Assembly (NCBI GenBank): GCA_035499575.1
Contig: DATJYN010000072.1
Coordinates: forward strand, 1-8,546
From: RBG-16-66-20 sp035499575
Lineage (GTDB): Bacteria > Pseudomonadota > Gammaproteobacteria > Burkholderiales > SG8-39
Length of the DNA stretch: 8,546 nt
Reading direction: 5' to 3'
The notes under the pieces were generated by a model, which saw only the letters and a list, made by a program, of their open reading frames with translations, made no database searches and was not told the DNA's origin. Below are positions 1-6,189 of the stretch, one piece after another. The position numbers and the translations under genes are program-made. The stretch's first letter is position 1; every line of letters begins with the position of its first letter.

Positions 1-566
1 TGGCGCGCGACTTCGTTGAATGCGATGTTCTGTGCCGATAGCCGCGGCGTGGCGGCAATGACGATCGAATTGCGTACGCGCTGCGGGCAGGAGAGCGACC
101 ACTGCAGCGCCTGCATGGCGCCGAGGCTCCCGCCCATCACCGCGGCGAAGCGCTCGATCCCCAGGTGATCGGCGAGCCGCGCCTGCGCGGCGACCCAGTC
201 CTCCACCGTGACGACCGGGAAATCCGCGCCCCAGGGCTTGCCGGTGGCCGGATTCGCCGACGTCGGGCCGGTCGAGCCGAAGCAGGAGCCGATGTAGTTA
301 TTGCCGATGACGAAGAAGCGGTTGGTGTCCAGCGGCTTGCCCGGGCCGACCATGTTGTCCCACCAGCCGACGTTGTCCGGTTCGTTCGCATAGCTGCCGG
401 CAACGTGGTGCGAGGCGTTCAGCGCGTGGCAGACCAGCACCGCGTTCGAGCGCGCGGCATTCAGCTCGCCGTAGGTCTCATAGGCGATTTCGAATTCCGG
501 CAGTACCGCGCCGCTCGTCAGCTTGAGCGGTTCGGAGAACCGGGCCTTTTTCGCTTCAACGATCAC
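1..566 (-). CDS. metX: Homoserine O-acyltransferase MetX, N-terminal half (partial at window edge)
   Basis: MetX is a cytoplasmic alpha/beta-hydrolase-fold enzyme. It transfers an acetyl (in some proteobacterial members succinyl) group from acyl-CoA to homoserine, the committed step of methionine synthesis. I translated the minus strand from a GTG at 566-564; 188 codons lie in the window, about half of the usual 370-380. Family hallmarks are visible: NNYIGSCFGSTGP around residues 90-105, followed by NPATGKPWG, and the nucleophile elbow MGGSLGAMQALQW with the catalytic Ser near residue 147. The Asp and His of the triad lie beyond the window. The GTG is chosen because the protein begins as family members do (IVEAKKARFSEPL) and a GGCGGA Shine-Dalgarno-like sequence sits 5 nt upstream. 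The gene lies directly behind a SAM-II-like riboswitch and terminator, which independently supports a methionine gene. Acetyl versus succinyl specificity cannot be judged here. Confidence 0.93.
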   Translation of the reverse strand, partial: MIVEAKKARFSEPLKLTSGAVLPEFEIAYETYGELNAARSNAVLVCHALNASHHVAGSYANEPDNVGWWDNMVGPGKPLDTNRFFVIGNNYIGSCFGSTGPTSANPATGKPWGADFPVVTVEDWVAAQARLADHLGIERFAAVMGGSLGAMQALQWSLSCPQRVRNSIVIAATPRLSAQNIAFNEVAR

Positions 567-577
567 GCAAGTCCGCC

Positions 578-614
578 AAAGAAAAACCCGTTCAGCTTTC
601 GCGAGAACGGGTTT
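578..614 (-). terminator. Intrinsic terminator, expression platform of the metX riboswitch
   Basis: On the minus strand a perfect 10-bp stem pairs AAACCCGTTC (614-605) with GAACGGGTTT (593-584) around an 11-nt loop. The U tract TTTTTCTTT (586-578) follows directly. This is a canonical Rho-independent terminator. It starts about 3 nt after the aptamer, and the metX ribosome-binding site begins at 577, right after the U tract, so termination would leave metX untranslated. It can also stop transcripts coming from the CoA-transferase gene. Bases 598-590 (AAGCTGAAC) are perfectly complementary to 657-649 (GTTCAGCTT) in the aptamer loop, which provides a competing antiterminator. Confidence 0.88.
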
Positions 615-616
615 CC

Positions 617-672
617 GGTCTCTTTAGCGGCATTTGTAGAGCGCCCGCAAGCTGAACTTCAAATCGGCGCTG
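617..672 (-). ncRNA. SAM-II (SAM-alpha / metA motif) riboswitch aptamer upstream of metX
   Basis: The minus-strand leader of metX fits the SAM-II pseudoknot pattern. A perfect 6-bp P1 stem pairs AGCGCC (671-666) with GGCGCT (645-640). The P1 loop opens with GATTTGA and contains GCTTGC (652-647) just before the 3' strand. Downstream come AAATG (635-631) and GCTAAAGAG (628-620), the conserved 3' block. GCG (648-646) can pair with CGC (629-627) as a pseudoknot. The order GATTT...GCTTGC-P1'-AAAT-GCTAAA matches my memory of the SAM-II consensus and of the crystallised metX-associated example. SAM-II RNAs bind S-adenosylmethionine and repress methionine genes such as metA/metX, exactly the gene that follows. 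The element is compact, about 55 nt. No covariance model was run. Confidence 0.85.
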
Positions 673-681
673 AAGGGACGG

Positions 682-687
682 ATTATA
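682..687 (-). promoter_or_regulatory. Candidate -10 box for metX (TATAAT), overlapping the CoA-transferase stop
   Basis: The minus strand reads GGGTATAATCC here, a perfect sigma70 -10 hexamer, which is rare in such GC-rich DNA. It overlaps the last Val codon and TAA stop of the CoA-transferase gene (GTA-TAA-T). A start point about 7 nt downstream, near 675, would begin the transcript just before the 5' strand of the riboswitch P1 stem, which is the expected geometry. No good -35 is visible: at spacings of 16-18 nt the hexamers are ATCGAA, GATCGA and TGATCG. The promoter may therefore be weak or need an activator. Promoter function is inferred from the hexamer and its position. Confidence 0.55.
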
Positions 688-1876
688 CCCGCGCGGCGCC
701 GCTTTCGATCATGGCTTCGATTTCCGTCTCGGCGACGCCGGCCTCGCGCAGCACCTCGCGCGTGTGCTCGCCATAGCGCGGCGCGTGGCGCCGGTATTCG
801 GGCGGCGACCCGGACCATTCCGAGGGCACCGCGGGCACGCGGATGCGGCCCTCGCTGGGATGGTCGACCTGGTGGAAGTAGTCGATGGCCGCAAGGTGCG
901 GGTCGGCAAGGACGTCGTCCAGGCTGTTCATGCGCTGCACCGGGATGTCGGCCGCCTCCATCGCGGCGATCCACTCGGCCGTGCTGCGCTTCTTCATCTC
1001 CGCGGCCATCATCGCGTAGGCGCCCTCGAAATCGCGGCTGCGCGCTTCCTGCGTCGCGTACTTCGGATCCGACAACAGGTCCGGGCGGCCTATCAGCTCG
1101 AAGAATGCGCGCCACTGCTTGTCGTTGTAGACCAGCACGCAGACGTAGCCGTCGCTGGTCTCATAGGGCCGGCGCTCCTTCGCCAGCATGCGCGCGTAGC
1201 CGGGCGGGCCGTCGGCGGGAATATAGGTCGCGCCGCCCAGGTGCTCGCCCAGCACCGTCTGCAGCAGGCTTTCGAACATCGGCACGTCCACGCGCTGGCC
1301 GCGGCCGCTCTTTTCGCGCCAATACAGCGCGGCGCAGATGGCGTTGACGACGTGCAGGCCCACGGTCCGGTCGGCCAGCGTCGCCGGCACGTAGCGCGGC
1401 GACTCGGCGCCTGCCTTCTTCGCCAGCCAGGGCAGGCCGGCCGCGCCCTGGATCAGGTCGTCGTAGGCCGCCTTGGCCGCGTAGGGCCCGCGCTGCGAGT
1501 AGCCGAAGGCGCCGACGTAGACGAGGCGGGGATTCACCGCGCGTACTTCGTCGTAGGAAAGCTTCAGGCGCGCCATCGCCTGCGGCCGGATGTTGTAGAC
1601 CAGCACGTCCGCGCCGCGGGCGACCGCCAGGCAAGCAGCGCGCCCGGCGTCCTTCTTCAGGTCCAGCACCACCGAGCGCTTGTTGCGGTTGGCGTTCATG
1701 AAGATGTGCCCCATCGCCTTGGAGCGCATCGGCGCGTTGTAGCGCATCACATCGCCTTCGGGCGGCTCGAGTTTGATCACGTCGGCGCCGTAGTCGGCGA
1801 GGATCTGGGTCGCGTACGGACCCATCACCACCGTGGTGAGGTCGAGGATCCTCACGCCGTCGAGCGGGCCGCTCAT
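683..1876 (-). CDS. CaiB/BaiF family (family III) CoA-transferase
   Basis: A 397-residue protein of typical length for family III CoA-transferases, which move CoA between an acyl-CoA donor and a carboxylic acid through an aspartyl-CoA thioester. The N-terminus LDGVRILDLTTVVMGPYATQ, then LADYGADVIKLEPPEGD, NRNKRSVVLDLK, and the later GRGQRVDVPMFESLL are family signatures. The YDDLIQGAAGL segment (about residues 138-148) carries Asp139/Asp140 where the catalytic aspartate is expected; I infer Asp139. The substrate cannot be told from sequence, since the family covers carnitine, oxalate, succinate/itaconate, mesaconate, bile acids and others, as well as racemases. The ATG at 1876 overlaps the TGA of the upstream Bug gene by 4 nt (ATGA), so the two are translationally coupled. 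This suggests the Bug receptor binds a carboxylate that this enzyme activates. The stop codon overlaps the metX -10. Confidence 0.9.
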   Translation of the reverse strand: MSGPLDGVRILDLTTVVMGPYATQILADYGADVIKLEPPEGDVMRYNAPMRSKAMGHIFMNANRNKRSVVLDLKKDAGRAACLAVARGADVLVYNIRPQAMARLKLSYDEVRAVNPRLVYVGAFGYSQRGPYAAKAAYDDLIQGAAGLPWLAKKAGAESPRYVPATLADRTVGLHVVNAICAALYWREKSGRGQRVDVPMFESLLQTVLGEHLGGATYIPADGPPGYARMLAKERRPYETSDGYVCVLVYNDKQWRAFFELIGRPDLLSDPKYATQEARSRDFEGAYAMMAAEMKKRSTAEWIAAMEAADIPVQRMNSLDDVLADPHLAAIDYFHQVDHPSEGRIRVPAVPSEWSGSPPEYRRHAPRYGEHTREVLREAGVAETEIEAMIESGAARV

Positions 1877-2820
1877 TCAGGCTGGATGTTCGCGAGCTTG
1901 ACCAGCGTGGCCCAGTGCGAGATCTCGCTCTTGATGAAGGCGCCGAGCTCGGCGGAATCCATCGGCGCGACATCGGTGCCGATATTGCCGTATTTCTCGG
2001 CCACGTCCTTCCTCTGCAGCGACTTGAGCGACGCTTGGGCGAGCGCCTGCACGATTTCCTTCGGCGTATTCGCGGGCGCCATCAGCGCGAACCAGGCGAT
2101 CAGCTCGTAGCCCTTGAGCTCCTCGGCCATGGCCGGAACGTCGGGCGCCAGCGCGGTGCGTTTCGCCGATGTCACCGCGAGGCCGCGCAGCTTGCCGCCC
2201 TTCATCTGCGGCAGCGCGTTGGAGAGATCCACGAAGGTGAACGCCAGCGTGCCGCCGAGCACGTCGGTGACCGTTTGCGGAATGCCCTTGTAGGGGACCT
2301 CGACGGCTTCGAGCTTGCCCATGGCCTTGAGCATCGCCAACGACACCTGCGATCCGGACGAACCGTAGCCCGCCGCGAGCCTGTCGGGCCGCGAGCGCAC
2401 GTAGGCGATGAATTCCTTCAGCGTCTTCGCCGGAAAGTCCGACTTCACCATCAGCATGAACGAGGTCGTCGCGAGGCGCGCCACCGGCTCGAAATCCCTG
2501 ACCGGGTCGTAGGGCAGCTTCTTGAACAGGCTCAGGTTCGCCGCCTGCGGCGTGTTGGTGGTGACCAGCAGCGTGTAGCCGTCGGGCGCGCTCTTGGCGA
2601 CGAATTCGGCGGCGATGGCGCCCTGCGCACCGGGTTTGTTCTCGATCACGAAGGGCTGCTTGAGCGCTTCCTGCAGCTGCTGGCCCGCGAGGCGCGCCAC
2701 CTGGTCGGTCGCGCTGGCCGCGGGGAAAGGCACGACGAGCTTGACGGGCTTGGAAGGGTAGCTTTGCGCGCTTGCATTCAGGGAAAAGATCAAGCAGAGA
2801 AAAATCCAGAGCCTGTTCAT
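1873..2820 (-). CDS. Bug-family tripartite tricarboxylate transporter (TctC-type) periplasmic receptor
   Basis: A 315-residue periplasmic solute-binding protein. Residues 1-18 form a Sec signal peptide (basic start MNR, hydrophobic core, ASA-Q cleavage site near 18/19). The mature part has the Bug pattern: YPSKPVKLVVPFPA, TDQVAR, ENKPGAQG, SAPDGYTLLV, YDPVRDFEPVA and VPYKG. Bug receptors bind small carboxylates or related compounds, sometimes for TctAB uptake and often as orphans; no tctAB is seen here. The substrate loop reads PAASATD where most members have a GG pair (compare AAGGPTD in the Bug gene at 8191), so the ligand may differ. The ATG at 2820 is supported by the signal peptide and by a strong AGGAGGG (2830-2824) that overlaps the ptsI stop. 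The gene starts 8 nt after ptsI and overlaps the CoA-transferase by 4 nt, so it appears attached to the PTS operon. Confidence 0.92.
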   Translation of the reverse strand: MNRLWIFLCLIFSLNASAQSYPSKPVKLVVPFPAASATDQVARLAGQQLQEALKQPFVIENKPGAQGAIAAEFVAKSAPDGYTLLVTTNTPQAANLSLFKKLPYDPVRDFEPVARLATTSFMLMVKSDFPAKTLKEFIAYVRSRPDRLAAGYGSSGSQVSLAMLKAMGKLEAVEVPYKGIPQTVTDVLGGTLAFTFVDLSNALPQMKGGKLRGLAVTSAKRTALAPDVPAMAEELKGYELIAWFALMAPANTPKEIVQALAQASLKSLQRKDVAEKYGNIGTDVAPMDSAELGAFIKSEISHWATLVKLANIQPE

Positions 2821-2828
2821 GAACCCTC

Positions 2829-4556
2829 CTATGAATTCAGTTTTTCGAGCAGTTCCCGCGTCTTGGCCGGATCCGACTGGCGCAGCACGCGCTGCGCGAG
2901 CGGCTGCGCCTCGGCGAGGTTGGTGCGCAGCACGCGCTCCTTGATCGCGAGCAGCTGCTGCGCGTGCATCGAGAAATTGCGCAGGCCGAAGCCGAGCAGC
3001 AGGCGCGTGAGCTTCGCCTCGCCCGCCATCTCGCCGCACACCGCGATCGGCGTGCCGCCGCGGTTGGCGGCCTGGATGGTGTGCGCGATCAGGTGCAGCA
3101 CCGCCGGGTGCAGCGGGTCGTAGAGGTGGGCGACCGCGTCGTCGGTGCGGTCGATCGCGAGGGTGTACTGGATCAGGTCGTTGGTGCCGATGGAGAGGAA
3201 ATCCAGGCGCCGCATGAACATCGGCAGCGCGAGCGCCGCTGCCGGCACCTCGATCATGCCGCCGACCTCGATCGATTTCTCGTAGGCGATGCGCTTGTCG
3301 TCGAGCTGCTGCTTGGCCTGCCTGACCATGCCGAGCGACTGGTCGATTTCGTGCGCGTGCGCGAGCATCGGCAGCAGGATCCTGATCTTGCCGAATTTCG
3401 AGGCGCGCAGGATCGCGCGCAGCTGGGCGAGGAACAGCTGCGGCTCGGCGAGGCAGTAGCGGATCGCGCGCAGGCCGAGCGCCGGGTTCGGCATGTCGAC
3501 CGGCTCGCTTTCGGACAGCGCCTTGTCGGCGCCCAGGTCGAGCGTGCGGATCACCACCGGGCGGCCGTCCATCGCCTTCGCCACCTCGCGGTAGGCCTCG
3601 AACTGCTCGTCTTCGGTAGGCAGCGCCTTGCGGTTCATGAACAGGAACTCGGTGCGGAACAGGCCCACGCCCTGCGCGCCGGATTCCTGCACCTCGCCGA
3701 TGTCCTGCGGCAGCTCGATATTGGCGAACAGCTCCACCGGCGTGCCGTCCAGCGTCGCCGAGGGCGTCGTCTTCAGGCGCTTCAGCTTCTGCCGCTCCAG
3801 GCCGTGCTGCGACTGGCGCAGCCGGTATTCGCCCAGCACCACCGGGTCCGGATCGACCACCAGCACGCCCTGCAGGCCGTCTACGATCAGCAGGTCGTTC
3901 TCGCGCACCATGTGGCGTGCATGGTGCAGGCCGACCAGCGCCGGGATGTTCAGGCTGCGCGCGACGATCGCGGTGTGCGAGGTCACGCCGCCGACGTCGG
4001 TCACGAAGCCGCCGAACTGGTGGCGCTTGAAGAGAATCATGTCCGCGGGCGACAGGTCGTGCGCGACCACGATGAGGTTGTGTTCGGCCGAGGGCAGCGG
4101 CTCGCTCTTGCCCTGGGCGCCGGCCAGCGCCTTCAGCACCCGCTCGACCACCTGCTCGATGTCCTGGCGCCGCTCGCGCAGGTACGGGTCCGCCATTTCC
4201 TCGAACTGCGCGACCAGCGTCTCCATCTGCTGCACGAGCGCCCATTCGGCGTTGGTACGGCGCTCGCGGATCAGTTCTCGCGGCGCCTGCGACAGCGAGG
4301 AGTCCTCCAGGATCATGCGGTGCAGGTTGATGAACGCGGCGAATTCGCCCGGCGCGTCGGCGGGAATCTGGCCGGTGAGCGCGGCGAGTTCCTGCTTGGC
4401 GCGCGCGATGGCGGCGTCGAACCTGAAGATTTCCGCCTGCACGGCGGCTTCCGGTATTTCGTAGTGCGCCGCCTCCAGGCGGGCGCTGGACACGAGGTGC
4501 GCGTGGCCGATGGTGATGCCGGCAGACACGGCGACGCCGTGCAGCACGAAATTCAC
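2829..4556 (-). CDS. ptsI: PTS enzyme I (phosphoenolpyruvate-protein phosphotransferase)
   Basis: Enzyme I takes phosphate from PEP onto a histidine and passes it to HPr in the cytoplasm. The 575-residue length is normal. The N-terminal HPr-binding and phosphohistidine region carries GGVTSHTAIVARSL, with the active His at 194. The C-terminal PEP-binding barrel has GLFRTEFLFM (Arg301), VVIRTLDLGADK (Arg337), GGMIEVPAA (Glu436), GTNDLIQY (Asp460) and the active-site Cys507 in AVCGEMAGE. Each sits 5 residues later than its E. coli counterpart, so the catalytic set is complete. The start is GTG at 4556, one base after the ptsH stop, with AGGGGG (4568-4563) as ribosome-binding site inside the end of ptsH. 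With the adjacent HPr and EIIA it forms the phosphorelay, but no sugar-transporting EIIBC is encoded nearby. Confidence 0.97.
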   Translation of the reverse strand: MNFVLHGVAVSAGITIGHAHLVSSARLEAAHYEIPEAAVQAEIFRFDAAIARAKQELAALTGQIPADAPGEFAAFINLHRMILEDSSLSQAPRELIRERRTNAEWALVQQMETLVAQFEEMADPYLRERRQDIEQVVERVLKALAGAQGKSEPLPSAEHNLIVVAHDLSPADMILFKRHQFGGFVTDVGGVTSHTAIVARSLNIPALVGLHHARHMVRENDLLIVDGLQGVLVVDPDPVVLGEYRLRQSQHGLERQKLKRLKTTPSATLDGTPVELFANIELPQDIGEVQESGAQGVGLFRTEFLFMNRKALPTEDEQFEAYREVAKAMDGRPVVIRTLDLGADKALSESEPVDMPNPALGLRAIRYCLAEPQLFLAQLRAILRASKFGKIRILLPMLAHAHEIDQSLGMVRQAKQQLDDKRIAYEKSIEVGGMIEVPAAALALPMFMRRLDFLSIGTNDLIQYTLAIDRTDDAVAHLYDPLHPAVLHLIAHTIQAANRGGTPIAVCGEMAGEAKLTRLLLGFGLRNFSMHAQQLLAIKERVLRTNLAEAQPLAQRVLRQSDPAKTRELLEKLNS

Positions 4557-4557
4557 C

Positions 4558-4827
4558 CTATTCCCCCTCGTCGAACTTGTCCGCGATCAGTTTCTGCAGC
4601 GCCGCGAGCGCGTTTTCCGCGTCTTCGCCCTCGGCGTCGATGACGACCATGGCGCCCTTGCCGGCCGCCAGCATCATCACGCCCATGATGCTCTTCGCGT
4701 TCACGCGGCGGCCGTTGCGCGACAGCCAGACCTCGCAGGGGAAGCTGCTCGCCAGCTGCGTGAGCTTGGCCGAGGCGCGCGCATGCAACCCGAGCCGGTT
4801 GACGATTTCTACTTCAGCACGGGCCAT
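4558..4827 (-). CDS. ptsH: Phosphocarrier protein HPr
   Basis: A complete 89-residue HPr that carries phosphate from enzyme I to EIIA proteins. The active-site His is residue 15 in NRLGLHARASAK. The regulatory serine site is kept as AKSIMGVMML with Ser46, the residue phosphorylated by HPr kinase/phosphorylase (HprK) in organisms that have it. This hints at an HprK-type control loop elsewhere in the genome, which is inference. The ATG at 4827 lies inside the end of the EIIA gene (14-nt overlap), with GAGG (4835-4832) 4 nt upstream. It ends one base before the GTG of ptsI. Such packing implies strict co-translation of EIIA, HPr and enzyme I. Confidence 0.97.
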   Translation of the reverse strand: MARAEVEIVNRLGLHARASAKLTQLASSFPCEVWLSRNGRRVNAKSIMGVMMLAAGKGAMVVIDAEGEDAENALAALQKLIADKFDEGE

Positions 4828-5242
4828 CGTGCCTCGCGCGATCCTGGCCGCAGGAGTCGGTGGTCATGTGGATCATGCCCTCGGATCCGCCCGATAGCGC
4901 CTTTTCCAGCACCACCGCCAGCGCCTGGTCGCGGTAGGTCAGCGCGCGGATCAGCATCGGCAGGTTGACGCCCGCGATTCCCTCCACGCGGCCCGGCTCG
5001 AGCAGCTGCAGCGCGATGTTGCCGGGCGTGGCGCCATAGATGTCGGTGAGCACCAGCACGCCCTTGCCTTCGTCCAGCTGCTGCACCAGGTCGCGCGCCT
5101 GCGGCAGGATCGCCTCCGGGTCATCGTGCACCGTGATGCCGACCTGGCGCACGCGCAGCGGGCGCTTGCCGAGCACGTGGCTGGCGGAGTGGATCAGCGC
5201 CTCGCCGAAGGCGCCGTGCGCGACGATCAGGATGCCGATCAA
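4814..5242 (-). CDS. Single-domain mannose-type PTS EIIA component
   Basis: A 142-residue protein of the EIIA-Man (PTS system fructose/mannose subfamily IIA) fold, matching a lone IIA domain. IGILIVAHGAFGEAL carries the phospho-accepting His9, and LTDIYGATPGNIA is the conserved second motif. It would take phosphate from HPr. With no IIB/IIC/IID partner encoded here it is probably regulatory rather than a sugar-uptake subunit. The start must be the TTG at 5242-5240: an in-frame TAG lies a few codons upstream, no ATG or GTG precedes the conserved IGILIVAHG, and AGGGAG lies 8 nt upstream. The TTG overlaps the gshB stop (TTGA). The C-terminus, after about residue 125, is polar and variable and overlaps ptsH by 14 nt. 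Often annotated manX or ptsN-like in this setting; I leave the symbol blank. Confidence 0.93.
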   Translation of the reverse strand: MIGILIVAHGAFGEALIHSASHVLGKRPLRVRQVGITVHDDPEAILPQARDLVQQLDEGKGVLVLTDIYGATPGNIALQLLEPGRVEGIAGVNLPMLIRALTYRDQALAVVLEKALSGGSEGMIHMTTDSCGQDRARHDGPC

Positions 5243-6189
5243 CGCGCTTTCTCCCTAGTTTTCCGTTCCAGGGAATCCAGGAACATCCCCGCGACGTCGA
5301 ATCCGGTCTGGTCGCCGATTTCGCGGAAGCAGGTCGGGCTCGTGACATTGACTTCCGTGAGGAAGTCGCCGATCACGTCCAGGCCCACCAGCAGCAGGCC
5401 GCGCGCGGCGAGCACGGGCCCGATGGCGGCGGCGATCTCGCGGTCGCGCGTGGACAGGTGCTGCGCCACCCCGCGGCCGCCGGCGGCGAGGTTGGCGCGC
5501 GTCTCGCCGGGCTTTGCGATGCGCGCGAGGGCATGGGGCACCACCTTGCCGTCGATCAGCAGGATGCGCTTGTCGCCGTCCTTGATGGCCGGCAGGTAGC
5601 GCTGCGCCATGGTGCTGCGCGCGCCCTGTTGCGTCATGGTTTCGACGATCACGTTGCGGTTCGGGTCGTCCGCGCGGACGCGGAAGATGCTGTCGCCACC
5701 CATGCCGTCCAGGCGTTTCAGGATCACGTCGCGCTGTTCATCGATGAACGCGTGCACCGCCGCGGGGTCGCGCGTCGCCAGCGTCGGCGCGATGAATTGC
5801 GGGAACTCCAGGATGCCCAGCTTCTCGTTATGGTCGCGCACCGCGGACGGGTTGTTGAACACGCGCGCGCCTTCTCGTTCGGCCTGCGACAGCAGCCAGA
5901 CGCTGGTCAGGTATTCCAGGTCGAACGGCGGGTCCTTGCGCATGAGCACGGCGTCGAAGGCAGACAACGGCGCACGCTCCTTCGCATGGGCGCGCACCCA
6001 GTCCTCATCGTTGTCCGCAAGCGACAGGCGGGCGGCGTTCGCGTGCACGCGCTCCCTGGCATACAGGTCGGACTGCTCGCAGGCGTGCACCTGGTGGCCG
6101 CGCGCCTGCGCCGCGCGCATCATCGCCACGCTCGTGTCCTTGTACGCCTTGAGTTCGCCGAGCGGGTCGAGAATGAACAAAAACTTCAT
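5239..6189 (-). CDS. gshB: Glutathione synthetase (ATP-grasp)
   Basis: GshB joins gamma-glutamylcysteine and glycine with ATP to make glutathione in the cytoplasm, the second step after GshA. The 316-residue length and colinear motifs match the bacterial family: MKFLFILDPLGELKAYKDTS at the N-terminus, MRKDPPFDLEY (83-93), NNPSAVRDHNEKL (112-124), the glycine-rich LKRLDGMGGDSIF ATP-binding loop (157-169), and GLDVIGDFLTEVNVTSPTC near the C-terminus. Metal ligands Asp271, Glu279 and Asn281 correspond to those of E. coli GshB. The ATG at 6189 overlaps the gshA stop by 4 nt (ATGA), so translation is coupled to gshA, and no strong ribosome-binding site is visible. Its own stop overlaps the TTG start of the EIIA gene, linking glutathione synthesis physically to the PTS genes. 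Confidence 0.97.
   Translation of the reverse strand: MKFLFILDPLGELKAYKDTSVAMMRAAQARGHQVHACEQSDLYARERVHANAARLSLADNDEDWVRAHAKERAPLSAFDAVLMRKDPPFDLEYLTSVWLLSQAEREGARVFNNPSAVRDHNEKLGILEFPQFIAPTLATRDPAAVHAFIDEQRDVILKRLDGMGGDSIFRVRADDPNRNVIVETMTQQGARSTMAQRYLPAIKDGDKRILLIDGKVVPHALARIAKPGETRANLAAGGRGVAQHLSTRDREIAAAIGPVLAARGLLLVGLDVIGDFLTEVNVTSPTCFREIGDQTGFDVAGMFLDSLERKTREKAR

Noticed and set aside
584..614. Terminator on the plus strand
   Set aside because: The stem is symmetrical, but on the plus strand it is followed by CCGGTCTC rather than a clear U tract. The U-rich side, and the genes that need it, are on the minus strand.
165..776. Plus-strand open frame over the metX leader and the metX 5' half
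   Set aside because: It is antisense to metX and to the riboswitch/terminator, and its product shows no motif.
764..2110. Long plus-strand open frame (448 codons) opposite the CoA-transferase
   Set aside because: It is antisense to a clear family III CoA-transferase and part of the Bug gene. Its product is rich in Arg, Val, His and Ala with no recognisable motif, typical of a shadow frame in high-GC DNA.
1873..4245. A 790-codon minus-strand frame that could be read as a large fusion protein
   Set aside because: Only the last 315 codons are real (the Bug receptor, with its own signal peptide and Shine-Dalgarno). The upstream part is an out-of-frame reading of ptsI.
2964..4643. Long plus-strand open frame (559 codons) opposite ptsI
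   Set aside because: It mirrors the ptsI codons, gives a low-complexity His/Arg/Gln/Val-rich product, and crosses the ptsI/ptsH junction. It is a codon-bias artefact.
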